Notes: generated from the sequence alone by a model not told the origin. 64,000 nt of DNA from Cellulomonas xiejunii (GCF_024508315.1 NZ_CP101987.1:1612001-1676000); one strand, 5' to 3'. Positions 1 through 8,708 are shown, numbered from the stretch's first letter. Numbers and translations are program-made.

Positions 1-814
1 ACATCGAGCCGATCCGACCGAACGCGCAGATCACCTCGTCGGAGACGAGCAGGACGTCGTGCTCGTCGCAGATCTCGCGCACGCGGTCGAAGTAGCCGGG
101 CGGGGGCGGGAAGCAGCCGCCCGCGTTCTGCACGGGCTCGAGGAACACCGCGGCCACCGTGTCGGGACCCTCGAACTCGATGGCCTCGCCGATGCGGTCG
201 GCAGCCCAGCGACCGAACGCCTTCGGGTCGTCGCGCAGGTGCTCCGGCGCGCGGTACGCGTTGGTGTTGGGGACCTTGTGCGCACCCGGCACGAGCGGCT
301 CGAACGGCGCCTTGAGCTCCGGCAGGCCGGTGATCGACAGCGCACCCTGGGTGGTCCCGTGGTACGCCACCGCGCGTGAGACGACCTTGTGCTTGCCCGG
401 CCGTCCGCGCAGCTTCCAGTACTGCTTCGCCAGCTTCCACGCGGTCTCGACCGCTTCGCCGCCGCCGGTCGTGAAGAACACGCGGTTGAGGTCGCCGGGA
501 GCGTAGGCGGCCAGGCGCTCGGCCAGATCCACGGCCTGCGGGTGCGCGTACGACCACAGCGGGAAGAAGGCCAGCTCGCGGGCCTGCGCCGCAGCCGCAG
601 CGGCCAGCTCCTCGCGGCCGTGCCCGAGCTGCACGACGAAGAGCCCGGACAGGCCGTCGAGGAGGCGGTGGCCGTCGGCGTCCCAGATGTGGTGGCCCTC
701 GCCCCGGACGATCGTCGGGACACCCTGCTCCCAGGCGCTGTGACGCGTGAAGTGACCCCACAGGTGGTCGCGTGCCGCTGCCTGACGGTCGGTGCCACGG
801 GGTGTGATGCTCAT
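1..814 (-). CDS. Class III aminotransferase, partial (putrescine/GABA-type)
   Basis: A PLP-dependent class III aminotransferase that runs off the left edge; 271 residues from the start are visible. It begins MSITPRGTDRQAAARDHLWG. Visible family features are GGGEAVETAWKLAKQYW, AYHGTTQGALSITG, the EPVQNAGG loop and SDEVICAFGR, whose Asp pairs with the PLP ring nitrogen. The PLP-binding lysine lies beyond the edge. The ATG at 814 overlaps the TGA of the upstream Lrp gene (ATGA), so translation is probably coupled. With an aminobutyraldehyde dehydrogenase and a polyamine ABC transporter next door, putrescine or GABA is the likely amino donor. That is inference from context; beta-alanine or another omega-amino acid is possible. 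Confidence 0.85.
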   Translation of the reverse strand, partial: MSITPRGTDRQAAARDHLWGHFTRHSAWEQGVPTIVRGEGHHIWDADGHRLLDGLSGLFVVQLGHGREELAAAAAAQARELAFFPLWSYAHPQAVDLAERLAAYAPGDLNRVFFTTGGGEAVETAWKLAKQYWKLRGRPGKHKVVSRAVAYHGTTQGALSITGLPELKAPFEPLVPGAHKVPNTNAYRAPEHLRDDPKAFGRWAADRIGEAIEFEGPDTVAAVFLEPVQNAGGCFPPPPGYFDRVREICDEHDVLLVSDEVICAFGRIGSM

Positions 815-1281
815 CGGGTTCCCCAGTTGTAGAGCTGCTTGTGCAGACGCAGATAGACGAACGTCTCGGTGCTGCGGACGCCGGGCAGCGACCGGATGGA
901 CTCGTTGAGCACCGCCAGCAGGTGCTCGTCGTCCTCGCACACCACCTCGACGAGCACGTCGAAGGAGCCCGCGGTGACGACGACGTAGTCGACCTCGGTC
1001 ACCGCGGCGACCTGCTCCGCGAGCTCGTTCAGGTCGCCGTCGGCACGGATCCCGATCATGGCCTGACGCCGGAACCCCACCTGGAGGGGGTCGGTGACGG
1101 CGACGACCTGGATGACCCCGGACTCCTGGAGGCGCTGGACGCGCTGGCGCACCGCGGCCTCCGACAGCCCGACGGCCTTGCCGATGGTCGCGTACGGCCG
1201 CCGCCCGTCCTCCTGGAGCTGCTCGATGATGCCCTTGGCCGTGGCGTCGAGCACCACGGTGCTGCGGTCGCGCTGCGTCAT
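811..1281 (-). CDS. Lrp/AsnC family transcriptional regulator
   Basis: A 156-residue feast/famine regulator. The N-terminal helix-turn-helix spans about residues 15-60 (KGIIEQLQEDGRRPYATIGK, then GLSEAAVRQRVQRL). A C-terminal RAM ligand-binding/oligomerisation domain follows (about 70-150; VDYVVVTAGSFDVLVEVV). Its stop overlaps the aminotransferase start, so the two form an operon. It diverges from the aminobutyraldehyde dehydrogenase gene across a 215-base control region, which suggests it senses an amino acid or polyamine-derived ligand and controls both directions. The ATG at 1281 is preceded by CACGAT at seven bases, fitting a leaderless transcript. Confidence 0.9.
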   Translation of the reverse strand: MTQRDRSTVVLDATAKGIIEQLQEDGRRPYATIGKAVGLSEAAVRQRVQRLQESGVIQVVAVTDPLQVGFRRQAMIGIRADGDLNELAEQVAAVTEVDYVVVTAGSFDVLVEVVCEDDEHLLAVLNESIRSLPGVRSTETFVYLRLHKQLYNWGTR

Positions 1282-1288
1282 GCAGCCG

Positions 1289-1294
1289 ATCGTG
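1289..1294 (-). promoter_or_regulatory. -10-like hexamer, lrp-type gene
   Basis: CACGAT on the minus strand ends seven bases before the ATG at 1281. No convincing -35 is visible. Confidence 0.45.
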
Positions 1295-1309
1295 GTGCCC
1301 CGGCGCGGT

Positions 1310-1328
1310 CACGGCAAGCGATTCCGTG
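1310..1328. promoter_or_regulatory. Inverted repeat, candidate Lrp operator
   Basis: CACGG (1310-1314) and CCGTG (1324-1328) flank an A/T-richer centre (caagcgatt) in a very GC-rich gap between the divergent Lrp gene and the dehydrogenase gene. It lies about 16 bases upstream of the lrp -10-like hexamer. Autoregulatory binding is inferred from position only. Confidence 0.35.
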
Positions 1329-1496
1329 CCGCGATCTCGTCCCCACCGCCGGATCCGTGGTCGGCCGCTCTGTCGGCGAGGGATCCGGCGACCGGGGACG
1401 AACCGGTGCTTCCGGGCGCGCGGGCCGTCCCGCTAGCGTTCGCGGAACAGCCGCACGCCGTCGTCCCGCCCGCCACCGGGCGGCAGGAGGAGGACC

Positions 1497-2939
1497 GTGA
1501 CCGACCCCGCGCTGATCGAGCTCACCAACGTCGTCGACGGCCGGGACGTCCCGGCGCACACGGGTGCCACCACCGCCGTCGTCGACCCGAGCACCGGGCA
1601 GGAGTACGCGCGGGCACCACGCAGCGGTCCGCGGGACGTCGACGACGCCTACGCGGCGGCCGACCGTGCGGCCGTCTCGTGGGGGCGCACGACGCCCGCC
1701 GAACGGCAGGCCGCGCTGCTCGCGCTGGCCGACCTGGTCGAGGCGCACGCGGACGAGCTGATCGCCGCGGAGTCGCGCAACACCGGCAAGCCGCTGCACC
1801 TGACGGCGACGGACGAGATCCCACCCTGCGCCGACCAGCTGCGGTTCTTCGCCGGTGCCGCCCGCGTGCTCACCGGGCTGGCGGCCGGCGAGTACCTCGC
1901 GGGGCACACGTCGTGGGTGCGGCGCGAGCCCGTCGGGGTCGTGGGCCAGGTGACGCCCTGGAACTACCCGCTCATGATGGCGGTGTGGAAGATCGCCCCG
2001 GCGCTCGCGGCGGGCAACACGGTCGTGCTCAAGCCGTCGGACACGACACCCGTGACGACGGTGCGGCTTGCGCAGCTGGCCGCGCAGGTCGTGCCTCCCG
2101 GTGTGCTCAACGTCGTGTGCGGCGACCGTGACACCGGTCGCGCGCTCGTCGCCCACCGGCGGCCGGACCTCGTCGCGATCACCGGCTCGGTCCGCGCAGG
2201 GGTGGAGGTCGCCCGTGCGGCGGCCGACGGCCTCAAGCGCGTGCACCTCGAGCTCGGCGGCAACGCGCCGGTGGTCGTCTTCGACGACGCCGACGTCGCA
2301 GCCGCGGCCGAGGGGATCGCGGAGGCGGGGTACTACAACGCCGGGCAGGACTGCACCGCCGCGACGCGTGTGCTCGTGCACGGGCGCGTGCGTGCCGACC
2401 TCGTCGCGGCGCTCGGGCAGGCCGCCCGCGCGAGGCGCACGGGTCCGCCCGAGGATCCGCAGGTGGCCTTCGGGCCCCTGAACAGCGCCGGGCAGCTCGA
2501 CCGCGTGCGCGGGTTCCTCGAGCGTCTGCCCGGGCACGCGCAGGTCGTCGCCGGTGGGGGGCGTCCGGCGGGGCCGGGCTACTTCCTGGAGGCGACGGTC
2601 GTCGACGGGCTGCGGCAGGGCGACGAGGCGGTGCAGGAGGAGATCTTCGGACCGGTGGTCACGGTCCAGGAGTTCACGGACGAGGACGAGGCGGTGCGAC
2701 TGGCCAACGACGTGAGGTTCGGGCTCGCGGCGTCCGTGTGGACCACCGACCACGCGCGTGCGCTGCGCGTGTCGCGTGCTCTGGACTTCGGCGTCGTGTG
2801 GCTCAACACCCACCTGCCGTTCGTGGCCGAGATGCCGCACGGGGGCTTCAAGCACTCGGGTCACGGCAAGGACCTCTCGCTCTACGGGCTCGAGGACTAC
2901 ACGCGGATCAAGCACGTGATGTCGGCGTTCGGCGATTAG
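1497..2939 (+). CDS. patD: Gamma-aminobutyraldehyde dehydrogenase
   Basis: An NAD(P)-dependent aldehyde dehydrogenase of 480 residues, the normal family length. It is predicted to oxidise 4-aminobutanal from putrescine transamination to GABA. The cofactor motif TPWNYPLMMAVWKIAPALAAGN, the general-base Glu in HLELGGNAPVVVF and the catalytic Cys in YYNAGQDCTAATR are all present; the NAGQDCTAA context is typical of PatD/Prr enzymes. The GTG at 1497 has a strong GGAGGAGG ribosome site at 1486-1493, and TAGCGT at 1435-1440 could be its -10. It is followed by the Pot transporter genes, and the divergent partners are an aminotransferase and an Lrp regulator, so the set reads as putrescine uptake and catabolism. 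A related betaine-aldehyde specificity cannot be excluded. Confidence 0.85.
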   Translation: MTDPALIELTNVVDGRDVPAHTGATTAVVDPSTGQEYARAPRSGPRDVDDAYAAADRAAVSWGRTTPAERQAALLALADLVEAHADELIAAESRNTGKPLHLTATDEIPPCADQLRFFAGAARVLTGLAAGEYLAGHTSWVRREPVGVVGQVTPWNYPLMMAVWKIAPALAAGNTVVLKPSDTTPVTTVRLAQLAAQVVPPGVLNVVCGDRDTGRALVAHRRPDLVAITGSVRAGVEVARAAADGLKRVHLELGGNAPVVVFDDADVAAAAEGIAEAGYYNAGQDCTAATRVLVHGRVRADLVAALGQAARARRTGPPEDPQVAFGPLNSAGQLDRVRGFLERLPGHAQVVAGGGRPAGPGYFLEATVVDGLRQGDEAVQEEIFGPVVTVQEFTDEDEAVRLANDVRFGLAASVWTTDHARALRVSRALDFGVVWLNTHLPFVAEMPHGGFKHSGHGKDLSLYGLEDYTRIKHVMSAFGD

Positions 2940-2951
2940 GTCGAACCGGGA

Positions 2952-2996
2952 CGAAAGGTCGGCGGTCCGTTCCGTGGTCGGGACTGTCACCTTTCG
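2952..2996. promoter_or_regulatory. Inverted repeat CGAAAGGT/ACCTTTCG
   Basis: Perfect eight-base arms at 2952-2959 and 2989-2996, separated by 29 bases, lie just after the dehydrogenase stop. The right arm sits where a -35 for TAACAT (3009-3014) would fall. It could be an operator for the pot genes or a weak terminator arm. Confidence 0.3.
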
Positions 2997-3008
2997 GGGT
3001 CACGCCCG

Positions 3009-3014
3009 TAACAT
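3009..3014 (+). promoter_or_regulatory. Candidate -10 of the pot operon
   Basis: TAACAT about 160 bases upstream of the potD-like ATG would leave a long leader. That leader carries a small hairpin at 3136-3151 (CGACCC, loop ACGC, GGGTCG). Confidence 0.35.
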
Positions 3015-3177
3015 GTGCGCGTCGTCACACCGAGGGCAACGTTCTTCGTCGTGGAAGGTCCACAGACGCGGAGATTTCGTTGCGTGTGGTCGGTCAGGCG
3101 ACGGATTCCTTGTACCGGCGACGTCCGGTGCGCCACGACCCACGCGGGTCGCAGACCGGCCCCGCGAGAGGAGCAAG

Positions 3178-4383
3178 ATGAGCAGCGACCGACGTGCCCT
3201 GCCCGGTGACCCGCGTGTGCGCGAGCTCGTGCGGCAGGCCCAGGGCATCTCCCGACGCCGCTTCCTGTCGGGCGTCGCCGGTGCGGCCGGGACCGGTGCT
3301 CTGCTCGCGGCGTGCGGCACGGCGGGACCGACGCAGGCCGGGGACGGCGGTGCGGTCCGCGGTCCGCTGCGCTGGGCCAACTGGACCCTCTACCTCGACC
3401 AGGACGAGGAGGGCACCGGCTTCCCGACGCTCGCCGCGTTCGAGGAGAGCTCGGGGATCCCGGTGGAGTACTTCGAGGACATCGAGGACAACGACTCGTT
3501 CTACGGCAAGGTCTCGCGCCAGCTCGAGAACGGCCAGGACATCGGCTACGACGTGGTCACCCTCACCGACTGGATGGCGGCGCGGTGGATCCGTCAGGAG
3601 TACGTCGCGCAGCTCGACCGCGCCCGCATCCCGAACGCCGCGAACATCCTGCCGAACCTCGAGGCCGTCGACTTCGACGACGGTCGCCACTACTCGCTGA
3701 CGTGGCAGTCCGGGTTCGCGGGCATCGCGTGGGACACCCACGCGATCCCCGGCGGCCTGCGGAGCGTCTCGGACCTGTGGGACCCGCAGTACAAGGGCCG
3801 AGTCGAGGTCCTCTCCGAGATGCGCGACACGATCGGGCTCATCATGCTCCAGAACGGCATGGACCCGGCGGCCGGCTGGAGCACGGACGACTGGTTCGAC
3901 GCGCTCGACGTCGTGCAGCGCAACCTCGCCGACGGGCAGATCCGTCAGGTGCGCGGCAACTCCTACACGAACGACCTCGAGACGGGAGACGCCGTCGCCT
4001 GCTTCGCGTGGTCGGGCGACATCACGACGCTGAACTACGAGAACGACGGTCGGTTCGCCTTCGCGATCCCCGACGCCGGCGGGATGCTGTGGAGCGACAA
4101 CCTCATGGTGCCCAAGGCGTCACCGCGCCGTGCGCAGGCCGAGGAGCTCTTCAACTACTACTACGACCCGGAGGTCGCGGCCCAGGTGGCGGCCTGGGTC
4201 AACTACGTCACGCCGGTGCAGGGCGCTCAGGAGGCCATGGCCCGGACCGACCCTGAGCTCGCCGACGACCCGATGATCTTCCCGACCGAGGAGCTCTTGT
4301 CCCAGGTCCACGTGTTCCGGACGCTGACGCCTGCCGAGGAGGAGCGGTACAACGGCCAGTTCCTCGAGGCGATCGGCGCGTGA
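3178..4383 (+). CDS. potD: Polyamine ABC transporter substrate-binding lipoprotein
   Basis: A 401-residue extracytoplasmic solute-binding protein of the spermidine/putrescine PotD/PotF type. The N-terminus carries a twin-arginine motif SRRRFLSG (residues 25-32) and a lipobox LAAC with the lipidated Cys at 46, so it is probably exported folded by Tat and membrane anchored. Mature-domain signatures include LRWANWTLYLDQDEEG, GYDVVTLTDWMAARW and AGGMLWSDNLMVPKAS. The frame is open further upstream, but the ATG at 3178 follows GAGAGGAG (3166-3173) and puts the signal peptide at the N-terminus. It heads a tightly packed potD-A-B-C operon. The exact polyamine cannot be read from the sequence. Confidence 0.9.
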   Translation: MSSDRRALPGDPRVRELVRQAQGISRRRFLSGVAGAAGTGALLAACGTAGPTQAGDGGAVRGPLRWANWTLYLDQDEEGTGFPTLAAFEESSGIPVEYFEDIEDNDSFYGKVSRQLENGQDIGYDVVTLTDWMAARWIRQEYVAQLDRARIPNAANILPNLEAVDFDDGRHYSLTWQSGFAGIAWDTHAIPGGLRSVSDLWDPQYKGRVEVLSEMRDTIGLIMLQNGMDPAAGWSTDDWFDALDVVQRNLADGQIRQVRGNSYTNDLETGDAVACFAWSGDITTLNYENDGRFAFAIPDAGGMLWSDNLMVPKASPRRAQAEELFNYYYDPEVAAQVAAWVNYVTPVQGAQEAMARTDPELADDPMIFPTEELLSQVHVFRTLTPAEEERYNGQFLEAIGA

Positions 4384-4387
4384 GAGC

Positions 4388-5572
4388 GTGACCGCGGTCG
4401 GGACGAGGACGTCGACGGTCGCCGGGGCGGCGTCGGACGCGGGCGGCGCCGCCCTGGACATCGTGTCGGTGACCAAGCGCTTCGGCGCGTTCGTCGCGGT
4501 CGACGACCTGACGCTGAGCGTGCCGCCCGGCACGTTCTTCGCGCTGCTCGGACCGTCGGGGTGCGGCAAGACGACGACGCTGCGCATGGTCGCCGGGCTC
4601 GAGCGGCCGTCCGCCGGCACCGTTCGCCTCGCGGGGCAGGACGTCACCGAGGTCCCGGCGCACCGCCGTCCCGTCAACACGGTGTTCCAGTCGTACGCGC
4701 TCTTCCCGCACCTCAGCGTGCTGGAGAACGTGGCGTTCGGCCTGCGGCGGCGCCGGGCGCGACACGTGCGGGCGCTGGCCCTCGAGGCGCTCGAGCTCGT
4801 CGAGCTCGCCCACCTGGCGCAGCGGCGTCCGGCCCAGCTCTCCGGCGGCCAGCAGCAGCGGGTGGCGCTCGCACGTGCCGTCGTCAACCGTCCCGCGCTG
4901 CTCCTGCTCGACGAGCCGCTGGGTGCGCTCGACCTGCGGCTGCGGCGGCAGATGCAGCTCGAGCTCAAGGCGATCCAGGCAGAGGTGGGCATCACGTTCG
5001 TCCACGTCACCCACGACCAGGAGGAGGCCATGACGATGGCCGACACCGTCGCCGTGATGAACCACGGACGCGTCGAGCAGCTCGGGACCCCGGCGGACCT
5101 GTACGAGCACCCGAGGACCCCGTTCGTCGCGAACTTCCTCGGCCAGTCCAACCTGGTGCCGGGGACCGTCGTCGAGACGCTCGACGCCGGCAGGACGCTC
5201 GGCGTGGACGTCGGCGGGGTGCGGGTGCAGGTGCCCGCCGCGCGCAGCGGCGCCGGCACCGGTCGTGTGCTGGTCGGCGTCCGGCCGGAGAAGGTCCGGA
5301 TCATCGGTGCGACCGACGTCCCCCGCGAGGCCGACAACGTCCTCGGGCCGGGGACGGTGGTCGACACGTCGTTCGCAGGTGTCAGCACGCAGTACCAGGT
5401 GGACGTCGACGGGCTCGGCGTGCTCGGGGTCTTCGAGCAGAACGTCGGGGGCAGGGCGGTCCACGCCCCCGGGGCCAGGGTCCGCCTCGCCTGGGACGCG
5501 CCGCACACGTTCGCGTTCGACGGCGACGAGCAGATCCGCGCCGGCACGGTCGACCTGGACGACGAGCCGTGA
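4388..5572 (+). CDS. potA: Polyamine ABC transporter ATP-binding protein
   Basis: The cytoplasmic ATPase subunit, 394 residues. Walker A is GPSGCGKTT, the Q-loop is in VFQSYALFPH, the signature is LSGGQQQR, Walker B is LLLLDEPLGALD and the switch His is in HVTHDQEEA. A C-terminal TOBE-like domain (about 300-390; RVLVGVRPEKVRIIG) is typical of PotA/MalK-type subunits. About 20 residues precede the usual start of the ABC fold. The GTG at 4388 lies four bases after the potD stop, and its own TGA overlaps the GTG of the first permease, so the operon is translationally coupled. Confidence 0.93.
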   Translation: MTAVGTRTSTVAGAASDAGGAALDIVSVTKRFGAFVAVDDLTLSVPPGTFFALLGPSGCGKTTTLRMVAGLERPSAGTVRLAGQDVTEVPAHRRPVNTVFQSYALFPHLSVLENVAFGLRRRRARHVRALALEALELVELAHLAQRRPAQLSGGQQQRVALARAVVNRPALLLLDEPLGALDLRLRRQMQLELKAIQAEVGITFVHVTHDQEEAMTMADTVAVMNHGRVEQLGTPADLYEHPRTPFVANFLGQSNLVPGTVVETLDAGRTLGVDVGGVRVQVPAARSGAGTGRVLVGVRPEKVRIIGATDVPREADNVLGPGTVVDTSFAGVSTQYQVDVDGLGVLGVFEQNVGGRAVHAPGARVRLAWDAPHTFAFDGDEQIRAGTVDLDDEP

Positions 5573-6492
5573 GCGTCCTCGCGGCACTGGGCCGGCCCCC
5601 CGCGGCCGGGGAACCGGCGTCACCGCAGGCCCCGGACGTGCAACGGGGCACGCGTCGGCTGCTGCTTCCCGGCGTGCTGTACCTCGTCGTCTTCTTCGTG
5701 GTCCCGGTCGGCGTCCTCCTGGCGACGTCGTTCTACGCGCGGGTCCCCGGCGGGGAGATCGGCGAGTTCGCCCCCGCGCTGCGGTGGCAGAACTACCCCG
5801 AGGCGCTCGCCAAGTTCTGGCCGCAGCTGTCGCGCTCGTTCGGCTTCGCGGCGGTCGCGACACTGGCCGCACTCGTCGTGGGGTACCCGATGGCGTACGT
5901 CATCGCCGTGCGCGCGCGGGGGCGGCCAGGTCTCCAGGGCCTGCTCGTCGTGCTGGTGGTCGCACCGTTCTTCACGAGCTTCATCTTGCGGACCGTCGCG
6001 TGGAAGCAGATCCTCGCCGACGGTGGCCAGGTGGTGGCGGCGTTGCGATGGCTCCACGTGCTGCCACCCGACGGTCGGCTGTCCGCCGCGCCCGCGGCCG
6101 TCGTCATCGGCCTGACGTACTCGTTCCTGCCGTTCATGGTGCTGCCGCTCTTCGCGTCGCTCGAGCGACTCGACCCGCGGCTGCTCGAGGCGGGCTCCGA
6201 CCTGTACGCGTCGCCGCTGACGACGTTCCGCACGGTGACGTTGCCGCTGTCCCTGCCCGGGGTCGTCGCCGGGACGCTGCTGACGTTCATCCCCGCGGTC
6301 GGGGACTACGTGAACTCCTCCCTGCTCGGCAACAACACGACCACCACCATGGTCGGCCAGGTGATCGAGCAGCGGTTCTTCCGGACCGTCGACTACCCGA
6401 CGGCCGCCGTGCTGTCCGTCGTCCTGATGGTCTCGATCCTGACGCTCGTCACGCTGTACGTGCGGCGTGCCGGCACCCGGGACCTGGTGTGA
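5569..6492 (+). CDS. potB: Polyamine ABC transporter permease (PotB-like)
   Basis: A 307-residue inner-membrane permease with about six hydrophobic segments, the first at residues 28-48 (RLLLPGVLYLVVFFVVPVGV). The EAA loop that docks on PotA is seen around EAGSDLYASPLTTFRTVTLP. LLTFIPAVGDYVNSSLLG is typical of PotB. The GTG start overlaps the potA stop (GTGA), and the stop overlaps the potC start in the same way. A proline-rich cytoplasmic tail of about 25 residues precedes the first membrane helix. Confidence 0.92.
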   Translation: MSVLAALGRPPAAGEPASPQAPDVQRGTRRLLLPGVLYLVVFFVVPVGVLLATSFYARVPGGEIGEFAPALRWQNYPEALAKFWPQLSRSFGFAAVATLAALVVGYPMAYVIAVRARGRPGLQGLLVVLVVAPFFTSFILRTVAWKQILADGGQVVAALRWLHVLPPDGRLSAAPAAVVIGLTYSFLPFMVLPLFASLERLDPRLLEAGSDLYASPLTTFRTVTLPLSLPGVVAGTLLTFIPAVGDYVNSSLLGNNTTTTMVGQVIEQRFFRTVDYPTAAVLSVVLMVSILTLVTLYVRRAGTRDLV

Positions 6493-7277
6493 GCCGCGCA
6501 CGTGCGGGAGGCGCGGTCGTCCCGGTCTTCGCCGCGCTCGGGTTCGTCTTCCTCCTCGTGCCGATCGCCTACACGGTGCTCTTCTCCTTCAACGACGCCG
6601 GCAAGACGAACCTCGCGTGGCGCGGGTTCACGCTCGACGCGTGGCGCAACCCGTGCGGCGCGCCTCGGGTGTGCTCCGCGCTCGTCGGGTCGCTCCAGGT
6701 CGGCCTGGTGTCGACGCTGGTCGCCACCGCGCTCGGCACGCTGCTCGCCGTCGCGCTCGTGCGCGGACGGTTCCGGGGGCGCGGCGCCGTGAACCTGCTG
6801 GTGCTCGTGCCGATGACCACGCCGGAGGTCGTCCTCGGCGCCGCGCTGGTGTCGCAGTTCCTGTCCCTGCGCCTGCCGCTGGGGTTCGGCACCGTCGTCG
6901 TCGCGCACGTGATGTTCTGCCTCAGCTTCGTCGTCGTCGCCGTCAAGGCCCGCGTCGCGACGCTGGACCCGGCGCTCGAGCAGGCCGCCGCCGACCTGTA
7001 CGCCACGCCGTGGCAGGCGTTCTGGCGCGTGACGTTCCCGCTGCTGCTGCCCGGCATCGCCGCTGCGGCGCTGCTCGCGTTCAGCCTGAGCTTCGACGAC
7101 TTCATCGTCACGAACTTCACCTCCGGCGGGTTCGGGACGTTCCCGAAGTTCGTCTACGTGTCGGCGGCGCGCGGCATCCCGCCGCAGGCGAACGTCATCA
7201 GCTCGGCGATGTTCGTCCTGGCGCTGCTCGCCGTCGCGCTCGTCCACGTCGGGTCCCGGGCGCGGCGACGCCGCTGA
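6489..7277 (+). CDS. potC: Polyamine ABC transporter permease (PotC-like)
   Basis: The second permease of the heterodimer, 262 residues, with about six membrane segments. The first is at residues 9-32 (VVPVFAALGFVFLLVPIAYT). The EAA loop EQAAADLYATPWQAFWRVTFP is present, followed by SLSFDDFIVTNFTSG, a PotC hallmark. The GTG start overlaps the potB stop. It is the last gene of the pot operon. A GC-rich 117-base gap with a seven-base inverted repeat (CCGCCCG/CGGGCGG) separates it from rip1. Confidence 0.92.
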   Translation: MSRARAGGAVVPVFAALGFVFLLVPIAYTVLFSFNDAGKTNLAWRGFTLDAWRNPCGAPRVCSALVGSLQVGLVSTLVATALGTLLAVALVRGRFRGRGAVNLLVLVPMTTPEVVLGAALVSQFLSLRLPLGFGTVVVAHVMFCLSFVVVAVKARVATLDPALEQAAADLYATPWQAFWRVTFPLLLPGIAAAALLAFSLSFDDFIVTNFTSGGFGTFPKFVYVSAARGIPPQANVISSAMFVLALLAVALVHVGSRARRRR

Positions 7278-7346
7278 CCGTTGCGCCGCCCGGGGGACGT
7301 CGCGGCGACCGGGGCGCCGCGGGCGGATGATGGTCGCGTGCGGACG

Positions 7347-7352
7347 TAACCT
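7347..7352 (+). promoter_or_regulatory. Candidate -10 of rip1
   Basis: TAACCT about 42 bases upstream of the GTG at 7395 would separate rip1 transcription from the pot operon. Confidence 0.35.
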
Positions 7353-7394
7353 GTGCCCAGGCAGGGGCCGTCCGGCCCGCGGGAGGTGGTTGTC

Positions 7395-8708
7395 GTGGAG
7401 ACCCTCGTCGGGGTGCTCGTCTTCGTCGTGGTGCTGCTCGGCTCGATCGCGCTGCACGAGGTCGGCCACATGGTGCCGGCCAAGCGGTTCGGCGTGCGCG
7501 TGAGCCAGTACATGGTCGGGTTCGGCCCGACCCTGTGGTCGCGCACGCGGGGTGAGACGGAGTACGGCATCAAGGCGCTGCCGTTGGGCGGGTACGTCCG
7601 CCTCATCGGCATGTACCCCACGGACGAGGCGGTCGGCGCGACCCGGCCGCGCAACTGGTGGCAGCGCCTCGCCGCCGACGCGCGCGAGGCGAGCGCCGCC
7701 GAGATCCGACCCGGTGAGGACCATCGCGCGTTCTACCGGCTGTCCACGCCCAAGAAGCTGGTGGTGATGCTCGGCGGGCCGGTGATGAACCTGTTCATCG
7801 CGGTCGTGCTCCTGGTCGTCGCGTACGTCGGCATCGGGGTACCGGTCGCCGGGACGACCGTCGCGAGCGTCTCGGAGTGCATCGTCGCCGTCGACGCGCC
7901 TGCCGGCACTGCCTGCACCGCCGACGACCCGCCCGCGCCGGCCGCCGCTGCGGGTGTGCGCCCCGGGGACCGGCTGGTGTCGTACGACGGCGTCGAGGTC
8001 ACGTCGTGGGCGCAGGTCAGCAGCCTGATCCGCGAGAGCGGCGACCGCACCGTCACGATCGTCGTGGAGCGCGACGGCCGGCAGGTCGACCTGACCGCCA
8101 CGCCCGTGGTCGCCGAGCGCCCGGTCGTGGACGCGGACGGCATGGCGATCACGGACGGCGAGGGAGAGGTGGCGACGCAGGAGGTCGGCTTCCTCGGTGT
8201 GGGCCCCGCGACCGTGATCCAGCGTCAGTCCGTCGGCACGGCGGTCTCGGTCGCCGCGTCGGCGACGTGGCAGACGGCCCAGGTCGTCGTGACGCTGCCC
8301 CAGCGGATCGGCGACCTCGTGTCCACGACCGTGTCGGGTGGCGAGCGCGACCAGACCTCGATCGTGGGGCCCGTGGGGGTCGGCCGGTTCGCCGGTGAGA
8401 TCGCCGCGATGGACACCGAGACCGTCGCCGTGCGGGCCGCGGGCCTGCTGTCGACGCTCGCGATGCTCAACCTCGCGCTCTTCGTGTTCAACCTGCTGCC
8501 GCTGCCGCCGTTGGACGGCGGCCACGTCGTGACCGCCCTGTGGGAGGGCCTGCGTCGTCAGCTCGCCCGCCTGCGGGGGGCCGTGCGTCCACGGCCGGCG
8601 GACTCGGCGCTGCTGGTGCCCCTCGCGTACACGGTGTTCGTCGTGCTGGGAGGCGTCGGGCTGCTGCTCGTGTACGTCGACATCGTGAACCCGGTCCGGA
8701 TCGGCTGA
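7395..8708 (+). CDS. rip1: Site-2 intramembrane zinc metalloprotease (M50, Rip1/RseP type)
   Basis: A 437-residue integral membrane protease for regulated intramembrane proteolysis, for example of anti-sigma factors. The zinc motif HEVGH is at residues 21-25 in the first membrane helix. A PDZ-like region (about 190-240; GVRPGDRLVSYDGVEVTSWAQV) follows. The C-terminal metal ligand motif is in LPLPPLDGGHVV. The GTG at 7395 is chosen because GGGAGG (7381-7386) lies eight bases upstream and the first helix then starts at residue 4. In many actinobacteria this gene follows dxr and precedes ispG; ispG is here, but dxr is not directly upstream. Confidence 0.92.
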   Translation: METLVGVLVFVVVLLGSIALHEVGHMVPAKRFGVRVSQYMVGFGPTLWSRTRGETEYGIKALPLGGYVRLIGMYPTDEAVGATRPRNWWQRLAADAREASAAEIRPGEDHRAFYRLSTPKKLVVMLGGPVMNLFIAVVLLVVAYVGIGVPVAGTTVASVSECIVAVDAPAGTACTADDPPAPAAAAGVRPGDRLVSYDGVEVTSWAQVSSLIRESGDRTVTIVVERDGRQVDLTATPVVAERPVVDADGMAITDGEGEVATQEVGFLGVGPATVIQRQSVGTAVSVAASATWQTAQVVVTLPQRIGDLVSTTVSGGERDQTSIVGPVGVGRFAGEIAAMDTETVAVRAAGLLSTLAMLNLALFVFNLLPLPPLDGGHVVTALWEGLRRQLARLRGAVRPRPADSALLVPLAYTVFVVLGGVGLLLVYVDIVNPVRIG

